Source: CAYMST01 sp964393115 (GTDB lineage: Bacteria > Bacteroidota > Bacteroidia > Cytophagales > Cyclobacteriaceae). Taken from it: a stretch of DNA of 45,299 nt. Location of the stretch: contig CAYMST010000006.1 of the NCBI GenBank assembly GCA_964393115.1, forward strand, positions 1 through 45,299. The letters are read 5' to 3'. A program made the translations under genes and the position numbers. Positions 24,319 to 31,873 of this stretch are shown here, piece after piece; the first letter of the stretch is position 1, and every line of letters starts with the position of its first letter. Under the pieces are notes generated by a model. That model made no database searches. It had not been told where the DNA came from and worked only from the letters and a program-made list of their open reading frames with translations.

Positions 24319-25781
24319 TAGCCTGTCATTAAATTTGAAACGATTTTCGCGGAGTTTAAAGCCAAAGGGATACCGCCACCAGGGTGTACCGAACCGCCCG
24401 TAAAATACAATCCCTTTACGCTCCGGCTAAAATTTGGGTGCCTAAGAAAAGCTGAAAAACGATTATTACTACTAGTGCCGTAAAGCGACCCTTGATATGA
24501 GCCTGTTTTTTGCTCAATCTTTCGCGGATCTAAATGTTCTTCTACCTCAATTAGTGCTTCAATATCTGTTGATAAAATCCTATTTAGCTTATTGACAATA
24601 TATTTTCTAGCCTTATGGATGAGTGCATCCCAGTCTTGGCCTTTATTACTGGGTACATTTATCATGACAAACCAGTTTTCTTTACCAGCTGGGGCATCAT
24701 TTTCAATGTCTTTTGCTGTTATATTAACGTAAACTGTAGGATCTTCGAAAACACCTCCTAGGTCAAAAATGTGGCGAAACTCTTCCTTGTAATTATCACT
24801 AAAAAAGATGTTGTGCAAGTCAAGTTCCTTGAATTTTGTCCCAATACCCCAATAAAATATAAGTGCGGAGCTAGAACGCTCTAGATTAATAGTCGCCTTC
24901 GGTGGCTTTATTTGTGTAAGCAGATGGGTATATACTTCATGGATATCTGCGTTGGATATTACGGTATCACATTTTTCCACACCACCTACATGCTTAACTC
25001 CACAAACGCTAGTACCTGATAACTTAATAGCCTCTACTTTATGATCAAAGTAAAATTTTACACCTTTTCTAACAGCCAATTCATACAGCTGCTTCGTAAT
25101 ATCATACATCCCATTTTCTGGAATATACGTACCAAAATACATTTCCAAATGCGGAATCATCGACATGATACCTGGTGTTTTGTATGGACTCGACCCATTG
25201 TAGGTCGCATATCGATTAAAAAGCTGAACAAGCTTAGGGTCACCAAAGCTTCGACTATTCAAATTATCTAGGGTTTGCGTCAAGCTTAGCTTCGGAATGC
25301 TTAAAATAGCTTTGATCGTCTTGCGGCTTAGGTATGTAGAAGTTCGGTGTAGGGAATTCTTCAAAAACAAGTTAGCAGTTGCGTCATACTTGGCTTTTAC
25401 TCCGTGCAAGTAACGACGTAATTCACTCTTCGTGGTATCAAAGGCAACCAACGCATCTTTTTCGAAAGTTTCAAAGGAAGCAGAAGCTTGAAAACGGGTT
25501 TGGTCTTCCCAAAAGTAATGGCACAACGTACGTTTGCGCTTGTAGTTAAAAAATGCTCGTGGATTCTCCCCCGAAAGCTCGAAAAGCTCATCCACCTGGT
25601 CTGGCATAGTAAACAACGATGGGCCTGCATCAAACCTATAACCCGCTTTTTCCAGTTGATTTAGTTTTCCTCCTGGATTACTTGTTGCCTCGAAAACAGT
25701 AACATCATGTCCTTGAGATCGGGAACGAATGGCGGCAGCAATACCTCCAATTCCACTACCAATTATTACTGTTTTCCTCAT
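24318..25781 (-). CDS. crtD: CrtI-family carotenoid desaturase, probably 1-hydroxycarotenoid 3,4-desaturase
   Basis: This 487-residue flavin desaturase has FAD-binding VIIGSGIGGIAAAIRS at 5-20 and the C-terminal CrtI signature YFTGGSVHPGGGIPLAL. Near residue 50 it reads FDAGPSLFTMP, as in Bacteroidota CrtD proteins. Phytoene desaturases (CrtI) of this phylum usually read FDMGPSWYWMP there. I therefore favour CrtD, which desaturates the 3,4-bond after CruF hydration, over CrtI. It is first in the crtD-cruF-crtY operon, and repeat copy B begins 23 bases upstream of the ATG. crtB, crtI, crtZ and crtW are not in the window. Confidence 0.82.
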   Translation of the reverse strand: MRKTVIIGSGIGGIAAAIRSRSQGHDVTVFEATSNPGGKLNQLEKAGYRFDAGPSLFTMPDQVDELFELSGENPRAFFNYKRKRTLCHYFWEDQTRFQASASFETFEKDALVAFDTTKSELRRYLHGVKAKYDATANLFLKNSLHRTSTYLSRKTIKAILSIPKLSLTQTLDNLNSRSFGDPKLVQLFNRYATYNGSSPYKTPGIMSMIPHLEMYFGTYIPENGMYDITKQLYELAVRKGVKFYFDHKVEAIKLSGTSVCGVKHVGGVEKCDTVISNADIHEVYTHLLTQIKPPKATINLERSSSALIFYWGIGTKFKELDLHNIFFSDNYKEEFRHIFDLGGVFEDPTVYVNITAKDIENDAPAGKENWFVMINVPSNKGQDWDALIHKARKYIVNKLNRILSTDIEALIEVEEHLDPRKIEQKTGSYQGSLYGTSSNNRFSAFLRHPNFSRSVKGLYFTGGSVHPGGGIPLALNSAKIVSNLMTG

Positions 25782-25803
25782 AGATCAACAATACTGGATA
25801 ATA

Positions 25804-25976
25804 ATACCATTTATACTATATAGTAACGTGTATTTTACTCCTGTTTTTCCCTTTTTCTTCGTAATAAAGCCTCGACTGGCCGTCCACACTCTAGCTTGCT
25901 AGGCCTGTGTTTTTTGCCTTGAATAAGAAAAAATAGTTTCGTAAACTAATACGTCATTATACACCACAAATGGTAT
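25804..25976. repeat. Intergenic repeat copy B, MITE-like, directly upstream of crtD
   Basis: This 173-bp element starts with ATACCATTT (25804-25812) and ends with its exact inverse AAATGGTAT (25968-25976). The inverted similarity continues imperfectly for about 34 bases at each end (25805-25838 against 25941-25975). The interior shares with copy A the blocks CCTCGACTGGCCGTCCAC, a CTAGC-TT-GCTAG hairpin and TTTTTTGCCTTGAA. No coding frame is present. It fills most of the gap between the LytTR gene and crtD, so the crtD promoter must lie within or beside it. Confidence 0.68.
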
Positions 25977-26068
25977 AAGTCTCTAAAAGTTACTTGAAAC
26001 GCAGTTATCTTAATGACGTATAACCAAGCCTATCTATACCTTACCAGTCTATTCAACAGGAAAGGCAT

Positions 26069-26848
26069 TTATTTGTTCAGCCATTTTTTGAAAGCACCAG
26101 ATTTCTCCACGCTAACAATGGTCTCTAGGTCTGAAGAAGGTGATAATTCTAGCTTAACACGGCTCTTAGAATAGGCAACCATTGAATCAATGGCTTGAAT
26201 GGAAATAATAAATTTTCTATTGATGCGGTAAAAATTATCTGGGTCTAACTTACTTTCGATTTTATCCAAAGCGTCATCCAAGATATAATCAAAACCAGCC
26301 GTAGTTCTTAAGAAGGTCATTTTTTGGTCAGAAAAGAAATAGGCAACATCTTGAACATTGATGGTACTCAGTTTTTGTCCCGACTGGACAAAGAAGCGTT
26401 TTTGATAAATAACTTTTTCCGTACTTAACTCTAAGATCAGCTCTCGCATAGAAGTTGTTTGCGCTTCGTCTCCGTTTGGAACTGGTAGCTGTTTTATGCG
26501 TTCAATTTTAACGAATGTCCGCTCTAAGTCTTCTTGATTAATGGGCTTTAACAGGTAGTCTACACCATTATTCTGAAATGCCTTGATCGCATACTTATCA
26601 TATGCCGTTACAAAGACTATTGGGGTTTGGACATGCAGCTCTTCAAAAACCTGAAAGGCACTTCCATCAGATAAATGAATATCCATAAAGATTAAATCCA
26701 CCTGATGAGTAGACAACCAACTCACTGTTTCAGAGACTGATTCCGTTCGGTGCACGATGGATGCTTGTGGTCGTGCCGTGAGGATCATTCTTTTCAGCTT
26801 CTCCACTGCCAGATGCTCGTCTTCAACTATAAGTATACGCATTTCCAA
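26069..26848 (-). CDS. LytTR-family response regulator
   Basis: In this 259-residue protein, residues 1-120 form a receiver domain with the acidic pair near E9-D10, phospho-acceptor D56 (LIFMDIHLSDG) and conserved K in LLKPI. Residues about 150-259 form a LytTR DNA-binding domain (RFFVQSGQKLSTINVQDVAYF, FYRINRKFIISIQAI). Such regulators bind pairs of direct repeats spaced about two helical turns apart. The start could be Met1 or Met3. The kinase gene lies 87 bases upstream on the same strand. A likely target is the repeat-rich region before the TonB receptor gene. Confidence 0.92.
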   Translation of the reverse strand: MEMRILIVEDEHLAVEKLKRMILTARPQASIVHRTESVSETVSWLSTHQVDLIFMDIHLSDGSAFQVFEELHVQTPIVFVTAYDKYAIKAFQNNGVDYLLKPINQEDLERTFVKIERIKQLPVPNGDEAQTTSMRELILELSTEKVIYQKRFFVQSGQKLSTINVQDVAYFFSDQKMTFLRTTAGFDYILDDALDKIESKLDPDNFYRINRKFIISIQAIDSMVAYSKSRVKLELSPSSDLETIVSVEKSGAFKKWLNK

Positions 26849-26935
26849 ATATTGACAGAATCAAATCTAATTGGAAAAACGGCAAAAAATGAATAGTCTC
26901 TAGTCGAATTTAAACCTTAGAAGTTGATCTTAAGG

Positions 26936-27964
26936 CTACTCTGCTTTACCACTTATCAAGGGAATTCGGGCCAGATAGGTAGTTTCAGTCTGTTCGAAAG
27001 ACGGAAGTTGATTTGAGATATACTGATATTTAACGATCAGATTTTTCTGTCCCATTCCTGTTGAGTCACTCCTGTCTTTTCGAAGCTGAATATTGTTTTC
27101 GACAACCAAAAACTGGTTGTCAATAAATACCCTTACGGTAAGGGGGGATGCATGGGAGATAATATTATGTTTCACAGCATTTTCCACTAATAGCTGTAGC
27201 GAGGCAGGTGAAATGAAATGGTCAAGGTAGATTTCGTCAATGTCAATATTGATTCTTAGGTTTTTGTCAAACCTTATTTTTTGCAAAAAAACATACGAGT
27301 CCACAAAATTCAATTCCTCTTCTAGTGACACTACATTTTGCCCCATGGTATCCAGTAAATAGCGATAGACCTTTGCAAACTCCTCAATAAATCTTTCCGA
27401 TTTCTCGAGGTCTATATGAATTAGTGACGAAAGCGAGTTCAGACTATTAAACAAAAAATGTGGGTTAACCTGAGCTTTCAATGTTTCATACTGCGAGATG
27501 GCATTTTGCTTTTGTAGTCTCTCCGCTTCTAGCATGGCCTCCTTCCAATTTTTGAAGAAGAATCGAGCCTCAAATACCGCAGATACCATTGAGGTAACTA
27601 GAAAACTGGTCTTGAAATCCTTTAGGTATAGATCCCAGGTTACGTTCATTCCATAATTCCAGCAGGTTACATACACCAATATAACTACAACAAAAGCTGT
27701 ATAAATGGTTATTGCACCTACTAATAACAGAACCCTTTTCAAGGATTCCTGGTAGGAAGGGTGATTTTTACTTATTTTAAAGAAAATGTAATTCGCTCCC
27801 AGCCAAATAGAGGCCGTGTGCATGAAGCTATTTAAAACGTACCCGAGAAACTCATTGAAGGTGATGTCAAACTCTGGAAACAGTTTAACCAATGGCAACA
27901 TAACACTGACAAATGGTATACCAAGAATCACAAACTTTTCTTTATTCCAGATACTTCTTAACAT
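26936..27964 (-). CDS. LytS-type (His_kinase/PF06580) sensor histidine kinase
   Basis: In this 342-residue kinase, four hydrophobic segments (about 12-30, 42-62, 77-100, 118-136) make a membrane sensor with little periplasmic exposure. A short coiled coil (138-160) follows, then the family H-box LKAQVNPHFLFNSLNSL with H169. The ATPase N-box is LQLLVENAVKHNI, and a G-box remnant follows (DSTGMGQKNL). It is the partner of the LytTR regulator just downstream. A TonB-dependent receptor gene lies 136 bases upstream on the same strand, suggesting a shared function or transcript. Confidence 0.9.
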   Translation of the reverse strand: MLRSIWNKEKFVILGIPFVSVMLPLVKLFPEFDITFNEFLGYVLNSFMHTASIWLGANYIFFKISKNHPSYQESLKRVLLLVGAITIYTAFVVVILVYVTCWNYGMNVTWDLYLKDFKTSFLVTSMVSAVFEARFFFKNWKEAMLEAERLQKQNAISQYETLKAQVNPHFLFNSLNSLSSLIHIDLEKSERFIEEFAKVYRYLLDTMGQNVVSLEEELNFVDSYVFLQKIRFDKNLRINIDIDEIYLDHFISPASLQLLVENAVKHNIISHASPLTVRVFIDNQFLVVENNIQLRKDRSDSTGMGQKNLIVKYQYISNQLPSFEQTETTYLARIPLISGKAE

Positions 27965-28100
27965 TCCATCTTACGTTACCATGTTATGTACAAAGATGAA
28001 CTGAAACGCTTCAATTAAACAGTCCAGTCCATCTATACATGTAAAAATAATTACGTTTTTAACTTATGTCCTTTGTCCTTCAACTGGCATTACACACGCT

Positions 28101-30533
28101 CTAAAATAAAATGCGGTATTGAGGGACTGGAAAAAAACCGATCTGCGGAATGGTTGTAATAGCATCTTCTGTCCGGCTATAATCTCGACTAAAAATATTT
28201 TCTCTGTTCGTAATGTTTTGGATATCGACTCCCCACTCCTGAGTCACCTTTTTGCCCTGCTTACGAAACATTACTTTAGCGTCTGCTCTAAAATAATTGT
28301 CCAGCCTTTCGCTAAAGGCTAGTTCTTCAATTACAGAAGTTCTTCCCTGTCTACGAGACTCTTCCAGATCGATAGGTGTAAATCGACGTCCGCCTGCGTA
28401 AGTGACCTTTAAGTCAATAACTAGTGTTCTATTCTTACTTAAGTTGAACTCCTTACCCGCTAGAGTATTAAGAACATAATTACCGTTAAAAGCCGTATTT
28501 CGTTCTATCCCATCACTTCCTTCATACCGAGAGTTAAAAAAGCTACCCGTTACCAATGTATAAAATCCTTTGCTCAAGAACCTTTCAATGGTCAACTCTA
28601 CTCCATAATTATAACCTGTCCCTCGATTCACAAGACTATCAACACTTGGCAGTCCAAAATCAGCTCCAAAATTCAACATAGAGACCGCTGAAGGTGAAGA
28701 CTCAACAGCTGCATCGAATATGGATTGGTAATATGTTTCAGCTTTTAGTCTCCAATTTTTAGCAAAACTAGTTTCGTAACCTAAGACAAAGTGATGGCTT
28801 CTCACAAATCCCAAATCGCTGTTCGTTAAAGTTGATAAACCAGATTCTAAATGAGTGATCGTTGTATAAACCGAAAGCGGTAATGCTTGGGCATGTAACC
28901 CATATCCAAAATTGAACTTATCGCCATTCTTAAGCTCATATTTAACGCCAAACCTAGGTTCGACGGCTTGGTCGCCGTTGTAGAAGAATCGTTGGTAATG
29001 CAATCCTGCGTTTATAGACAGCCTGTTATTAAACTTATGAAGCCACTGGGCGTAGGTTTCTAAAATTTGTGTACTGCCACTTAGGTCACTTTGCTGTACG
29101 CGGGTTTCCGAAATAGGATTCCAAGTATCAGATCGATAGGCAAAATCTATATGGTGTAAATATGCTCCGGTGTTAAATGTATTTCTTGCATCTACCTTTT
29201 TATTTAGCCCTAAATGAAAGGTAACTCTGTTTTCTCGGTCTCGGCCCTTAAATACATTGGTGATATTTTCTTGATCTAGCCTTCTGGTGGTATCACCATC
29301 GATAACCAGAAAACCGAGCGAATCTTGCTCAAAGTTTGTCCATGAACCATTAAAGGATATACCAAATTTCGTATATGTGTTTTTATCAATAAAGTACCGG
29401 TGGTTGAAACCGAGAATACCCAAACCGAAGTCACTAGTGTTATCAAATCCATCTTGCCCATAAAGGTCTGTTCCCTGCTCTTGGGTAGTATCTGCCTCAC
29501 TATCCAAGAAAGCAATATCACTCACGCCTCCAATACCATACAGTGAGAAAATCCCAGCTTTTTTGGTAGGGACATTAATTTTAAAGGACAAGTCTTGGTA
29601 TTGCGGAATGGCAGCTCCCGTGCCGAAATCAAAACCTAAATTTGACATCAAACCAAGTGTCGAATAGCGGTAGTTAACCAAATATGAAGCCCGTGAGTTC
29701 TTAGAAAACGGTCCTTCTGCTCCAAACTCAAAACCGTTGAACCCTATCTGGCCCAGGTATTCCCGTTTTTCGCTATTTCCATTTCTCATCTGTAAGTCAA
29801 AGACCCCAGCGATAGCGTTACCATACTCGGCTGCAAACGCGCCAGTCAAAAAATCAGAATTAGACAACAAGTTATTGTTAAGCATGCTGACTGGACCTCC
29901 AGTACTTCCTAGAGCTCCAAAGTGATTGGGGTTAGCGATCGGTAAGCCATCAAGTCTCCATAACACACCTGTTGGTGAGTTACCTCTTATGATAATATCA
30001 TTTCTACCGTCATTTGCACCGCTAACGCCAGCAAAGTTGGCAGCCATTCTAGCTGGGTCACTTCTACTTCCAGCATACCGCTGCGTCTCTTCAATAGAAA
30101 ACTGCCTAGAACTAACCATGGTCAGCTCGTTGAGTGGTTCTGTTTTATCAGCGCGGATAACGATTTCCTGACCTACAATCACTTCTTCTTCCAGCTCTAC
30201 ATTCAAAACGGTCTCTTTTCCAACTAGCAACAAGACGTTGTCTATTACTCGCTTTTTATAACCTAAATAGGTAATAACCACGGTCTTTCGGCCCACAGGT
30301 ATATTTTTAATCTCAAAATACCCCTCCAAATCTGTGGTAGACCCCAAAATAGAGGCGTTTGGATCATTAGACTGAATCACAACATTCGCTCCTATCAGTT
30401 GAAATTTGGATTGCGAATCGGTAATCCTTCCTCTTAACGTTTGAGTGCTCTCGTCATCCGACAAAGCCTTTACTGGAAGACAAGTAAAAGCCACAAAAAC
30501 ACCTATTAGCCACATTGATAAACTCTTGTTCAT
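28101..30533 (-). CDS. TonB-dependent receptor with carboxypeptidase-like regulatory domain
   Basis: This 810-residue outer-membrane active transporter has a signal peptide at about 1-24 (ending PVKALS). A CarboxypepD_reg-like domain occupies about 32-118 (LRGRITDSQSKFQLIGANV) and a plug domain about 150-260 (NDGRNDIIIRGNSPTGVLWRLDG split over short motifs). A long beta-barrel reaches the C-terminal aromatic residue (VPQYRILF). No SusD-like partner is present, so polysaccharide import of the Sus type is unlikely. Peptide, metal-chelate or signalling roles remain open. The LytS/LytTR pair lies downstream on the same strand, and its upstream region carries repeated GTTCA sites. Confidence 0.9.
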   Translation of the reverse strand: MNKSLSMWLIGVFVAFTCLPVKALSDDESTQTLRGRITDSQSKFQLIGANVVIQSNDPNASILGSTTDLEGYFEIKNIPVGRKTVVITYLGYKKRVIDNVLLLVGKETVLNVELEEEVIVGQEIVIRADKTEPLNELTMVSSRQFSIEETQRYAGSRSDPARMAANFAGVSGANDGRNDIIIRGNSPTGVLWRLDGLPIANPNHFGALGSTGGPVSMLNNNLLSNSDFLTGAFAAEYGNAIAGVFDLQMRNGNSEKREYLGQIGFNGFEFGAEGPFSKNSRASYLVNYRYSTLGLMSNLGFDFGTGAAIPQYQDLSFKINVPTKKAGIFSLYGIGGVSDIAFLDSEADTTQEQGTDLYGQDGFDNTSDFGLGILGFNHRYFIDKNTYTKFGISFNGSWTNFEQDSLGFLVIDGDTTRRLDQENITNVFKGRDRENRVTFHLGLNKKVDARNTFNTGAYLHHIDFAYRSDTWNPISETRVQQSDLSGSTQILETYAQWLHKFNNRLSINAGLHYQRFFYNGDQAVEPRFGVKYELKNGDKFNFGYGLHAQALPLSVYTTITHLESGLSTLTNSDLGFVRSHHFVLGYETSFAKNWRLKAETYYQSIFDAAVESSPSAVSMLNFGADFGLPSVDSLVNRGTGYNYGVELTIERFLSKGFYTLVTGSFFNSRYEGSDGIERNTAFNGNYVLNTLAGKEFNLSKNRTLVIDLKVTYAGGRRFTPIDLEESRRQGRTSVIEELAFSERLDNYFRADAKVMFRKQGKKVTQEWGVDIQNITNRENIFSRDYSRTEDAITTIPQIGFFPVPQYRILF

Positions 30534-30599
30534 TGCTTCTTCAGTTTTGAATACAAGACAAATGAAAAGATAACAAAATGGTCCTAATAATAAATCGGG

Positions 30600-30698
30600 A
30601 TGAACGGGAATAATTTAGGACTGAAAGGGAATATGAACCGGCAGAAAAAATGAACGTTCTTTCTGAACCGATTACTCGAATAAATCGAAATGAACAAT
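30600..30698 (-). promoter_or_regulatory. Cluster of LytTR-type direct repeats upstream of the TonB receptor
   Basis: On the minus strand GTTCA occurs at plus positions 30601, 30634, 30651, 30664 and 30691 (plus-strand TGAAC), with a near copy TGAAA at 30622. The copies at 30601, 30622 and 30664 fall on a 21-base period. Those at 30601 and 30622 extend to TGAA(C/A)GGGAATA, a 12-base repeat with one mismatch. The copy at 30650-30658 reads AACGTTCAT on the minus strand, fitting the known LytTR/AgrA repeat pattern WMMGTTNRY. The cluster is 68-165 bases before the receptor ATG. Confidence 0.5.
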
Positions 30699-30724
30699 AA
30701 TTATTTGGCCTAAATATGACAGAA

Positions 30725-30747
30725 GGACTTGTCACGTCAACAAGTCC
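30725..30747. other. Perfect inverted repeat in the receptor upstream region
   Basis: GGACTTGT (30725-30732) and ACAAGTCC (30740-30747) flank a seven-base spacer. It could terminate transcripts from the two lipoprotein genes upstream or be an operator for the receptor gene. No U-tract is present. Confidence 0.4.
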
Positions 30748-30864
30748 AGCCAACTAAATAATAAAGAACAGTCTAATTGAAGCTCGATTTTAAACCATAC
30801 TAATATTAGAAATATGAGCTCTACATAAAAATATCAATCCGCAAGTCCCCGATAATATTTTAAA

Positions 30865-31158
30865 TTATTTGGTTACTTCTACAGTTTGTACAGTCACAGT
30901 AACAAAGCTTGTTACTACAGTAATAAGTTGATCCAAAAAAGTATGTTGAGACTTTACTTTATAGTCAGTAGCACCTCCAGACATTGCCTTTGAATCCACT
31001 GTATTAAGTGGGATTAAGCCATAAAGGGCATACCATTGTTGTTTTTTCTGGACAACTCCAGTTTGAGGACCGTTCCCCACAACATGTTCTAAGGTATAAC
31101 AGCTGCTTAATGACGCTGTTAAAATTGCTAGGACCAAAAGTACTTTTAGATTTTTCAT
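30865..31158 (-). CDS. Bor-like small lipoprotein
   Basis: This 97-residue protein has a lipoprotein signal with lipobox SLSS-C20. The body resembles the lambda Bor/Iss family: a 'QWYALYGLIPLNTVDSKAMSGG' region corresponds to Bor's 'HHFFVSGIGQ...VDAAKICGG', then a short K/S segment, then a hydrophobic FLDQLITVVTSFVTVTVQTVEV end. Bor is an outer-membrane lipoprotein linked to serum resistance in enterics; Bacteroidota copies have no known role. It follows another lipoprotein gene by 4 bases, so the two are almost surely one transcript. Confidence 0.65.
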   Translation of the reverse strand: MKNLKVLLVLAILTASLSSCYTLEHVVGNGPQTGVVQKKQQWYALYGLIPLNTVDSKAMSGGATDYKVKSQHTFLDQLITVVTSFVTVTVQTVEVTK

Positions 31159-31162
31159 AGTA

Positions 31163-31789
31163 TTAATAATTTAGAGTGTTTATGCAATTAATTGAGCCAA
31201 TCGAGGACTCTACGGATTTGATATTTTCTTGATAAAAGTCGCGACTTAATAAATATACAATTTCAAAATCTCTTCTCTCAAATTCAGTAACCCTATCTTG
31301 GCAAACTAACTTGAAACACACATAGTCATTGTTGTACAAGAGAAACTGTTCAATGCTTAAACAAGAATAATTATAAGTAGAAACTGAGGTCGAATTCCAA
31401 ATAGAACCCACGGTATTGGCGGTATCTAATATGCCTTGACGATAAATATTATATTCATTAGGTGTAACTCCCCTTAAATCGAAAACAAATGAAAATGACT
31501 TATTATTAGAGCTGGCGTACGCTTCTTTAAGCGTTACATTTTGTTCTTGATTTCTTGCAATGACATTTCTCACCAATGAGTCGTTAGTTTCAATTTTAGC
31601 AAAATTCAATGGGAAATTGATTGTAAAACCCAGCTCAGGAAAATTACTTTTTTCATTATTCACCAAGCTGGAATCTACAGTAAATTCCATAATGACTTGT
31701 TGCCTTTCGTAATTTTTTCTGGAATCCACACATCCTACTAGCTGTATCAACAATAGAAAACCTGAAAAAAGAATATAAAATCCCTTCAA
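31163..31789 (-). CDS. Lipoprotein of unknown function
   Basis: This 208-residue protein has a lipoprotein signal peptide with lipobox QLVG-C20. The mature part includes 'FPELGFTINFPLNFAKIETNDS' and 'YNYSCLSIEQFLLYNNDYVCFKLVCQ', with several cysteines (near 147, 161 and 165) that could form disulfides. I do not recognise the family. Its overall pattern recalls small lipoproteins that measure surface or envelope properties, but no function is supported. The Bor-like gene follows after 4 bases, and leuS lies upstream on the same strand. Confidence 0.6.
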   Translation of the reverse strand: MKGFYILFSGFLLLIQLVGCVDSRKNYERQQVIMEFTVDSSLVNNEKSNFPELGFTINFPLNFAKIETNDSLVRNVIARNQEQNVTLKEAYASSNNKSFSFVFDLRGVTPNEYNIYRQGILDTANTVGSIWNSTSVSTYNYSCLSIEQFLLYNNDYVCFKLVCQDRVTEFERRDFEIVYLLSRDFYQENIKSVESSIGSINCINTLNY

Positions 31790-31873
31790 AATTTTATTTT
31801 TTTAGAATATCGGGCAATATAGTCACTGATCATTGCTTAGAAAAGCAAATCAAGATTATTGAAGACATAATTC

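Larger units (their letters stand above)
30534..30864. other. Intergenic regulatory region upstream of the TonB receptor
   Basis: This 331-base AT-rich gap holds the GTTCA repeat cluster (30600-30698) and a perfect inverted repeat (30725-30747). A 70-codon minus-strand frame at 30541-30753 overlaps these elements and has no family resemblance, so I do not call it. No RNA gene was recognised. Confidence 0.6.

Noticed and set aside
24318..25781. Calling the first carotenoid gene phytoene desaturase (crtI)
   Set aside because: The FDAGPSLFTMP motif and coupling to cruF favour crtD. crtI remains possible and is noted as the alternative.
22282..25976. A composite transposon formed by the two repeats
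   Set aside because: There is no transposase frame in either copy, and the copies differ too much for a recent mobile unit.
30541..30753. A 70-codon minus-strand frame upstream of the TonB receptor
   Set aside because: It covers the GTTCA repeats and the inverted repeat, has no recognisable domain or signal, and ends just before the receptor start. A regulatory role for this stretch explains it better.
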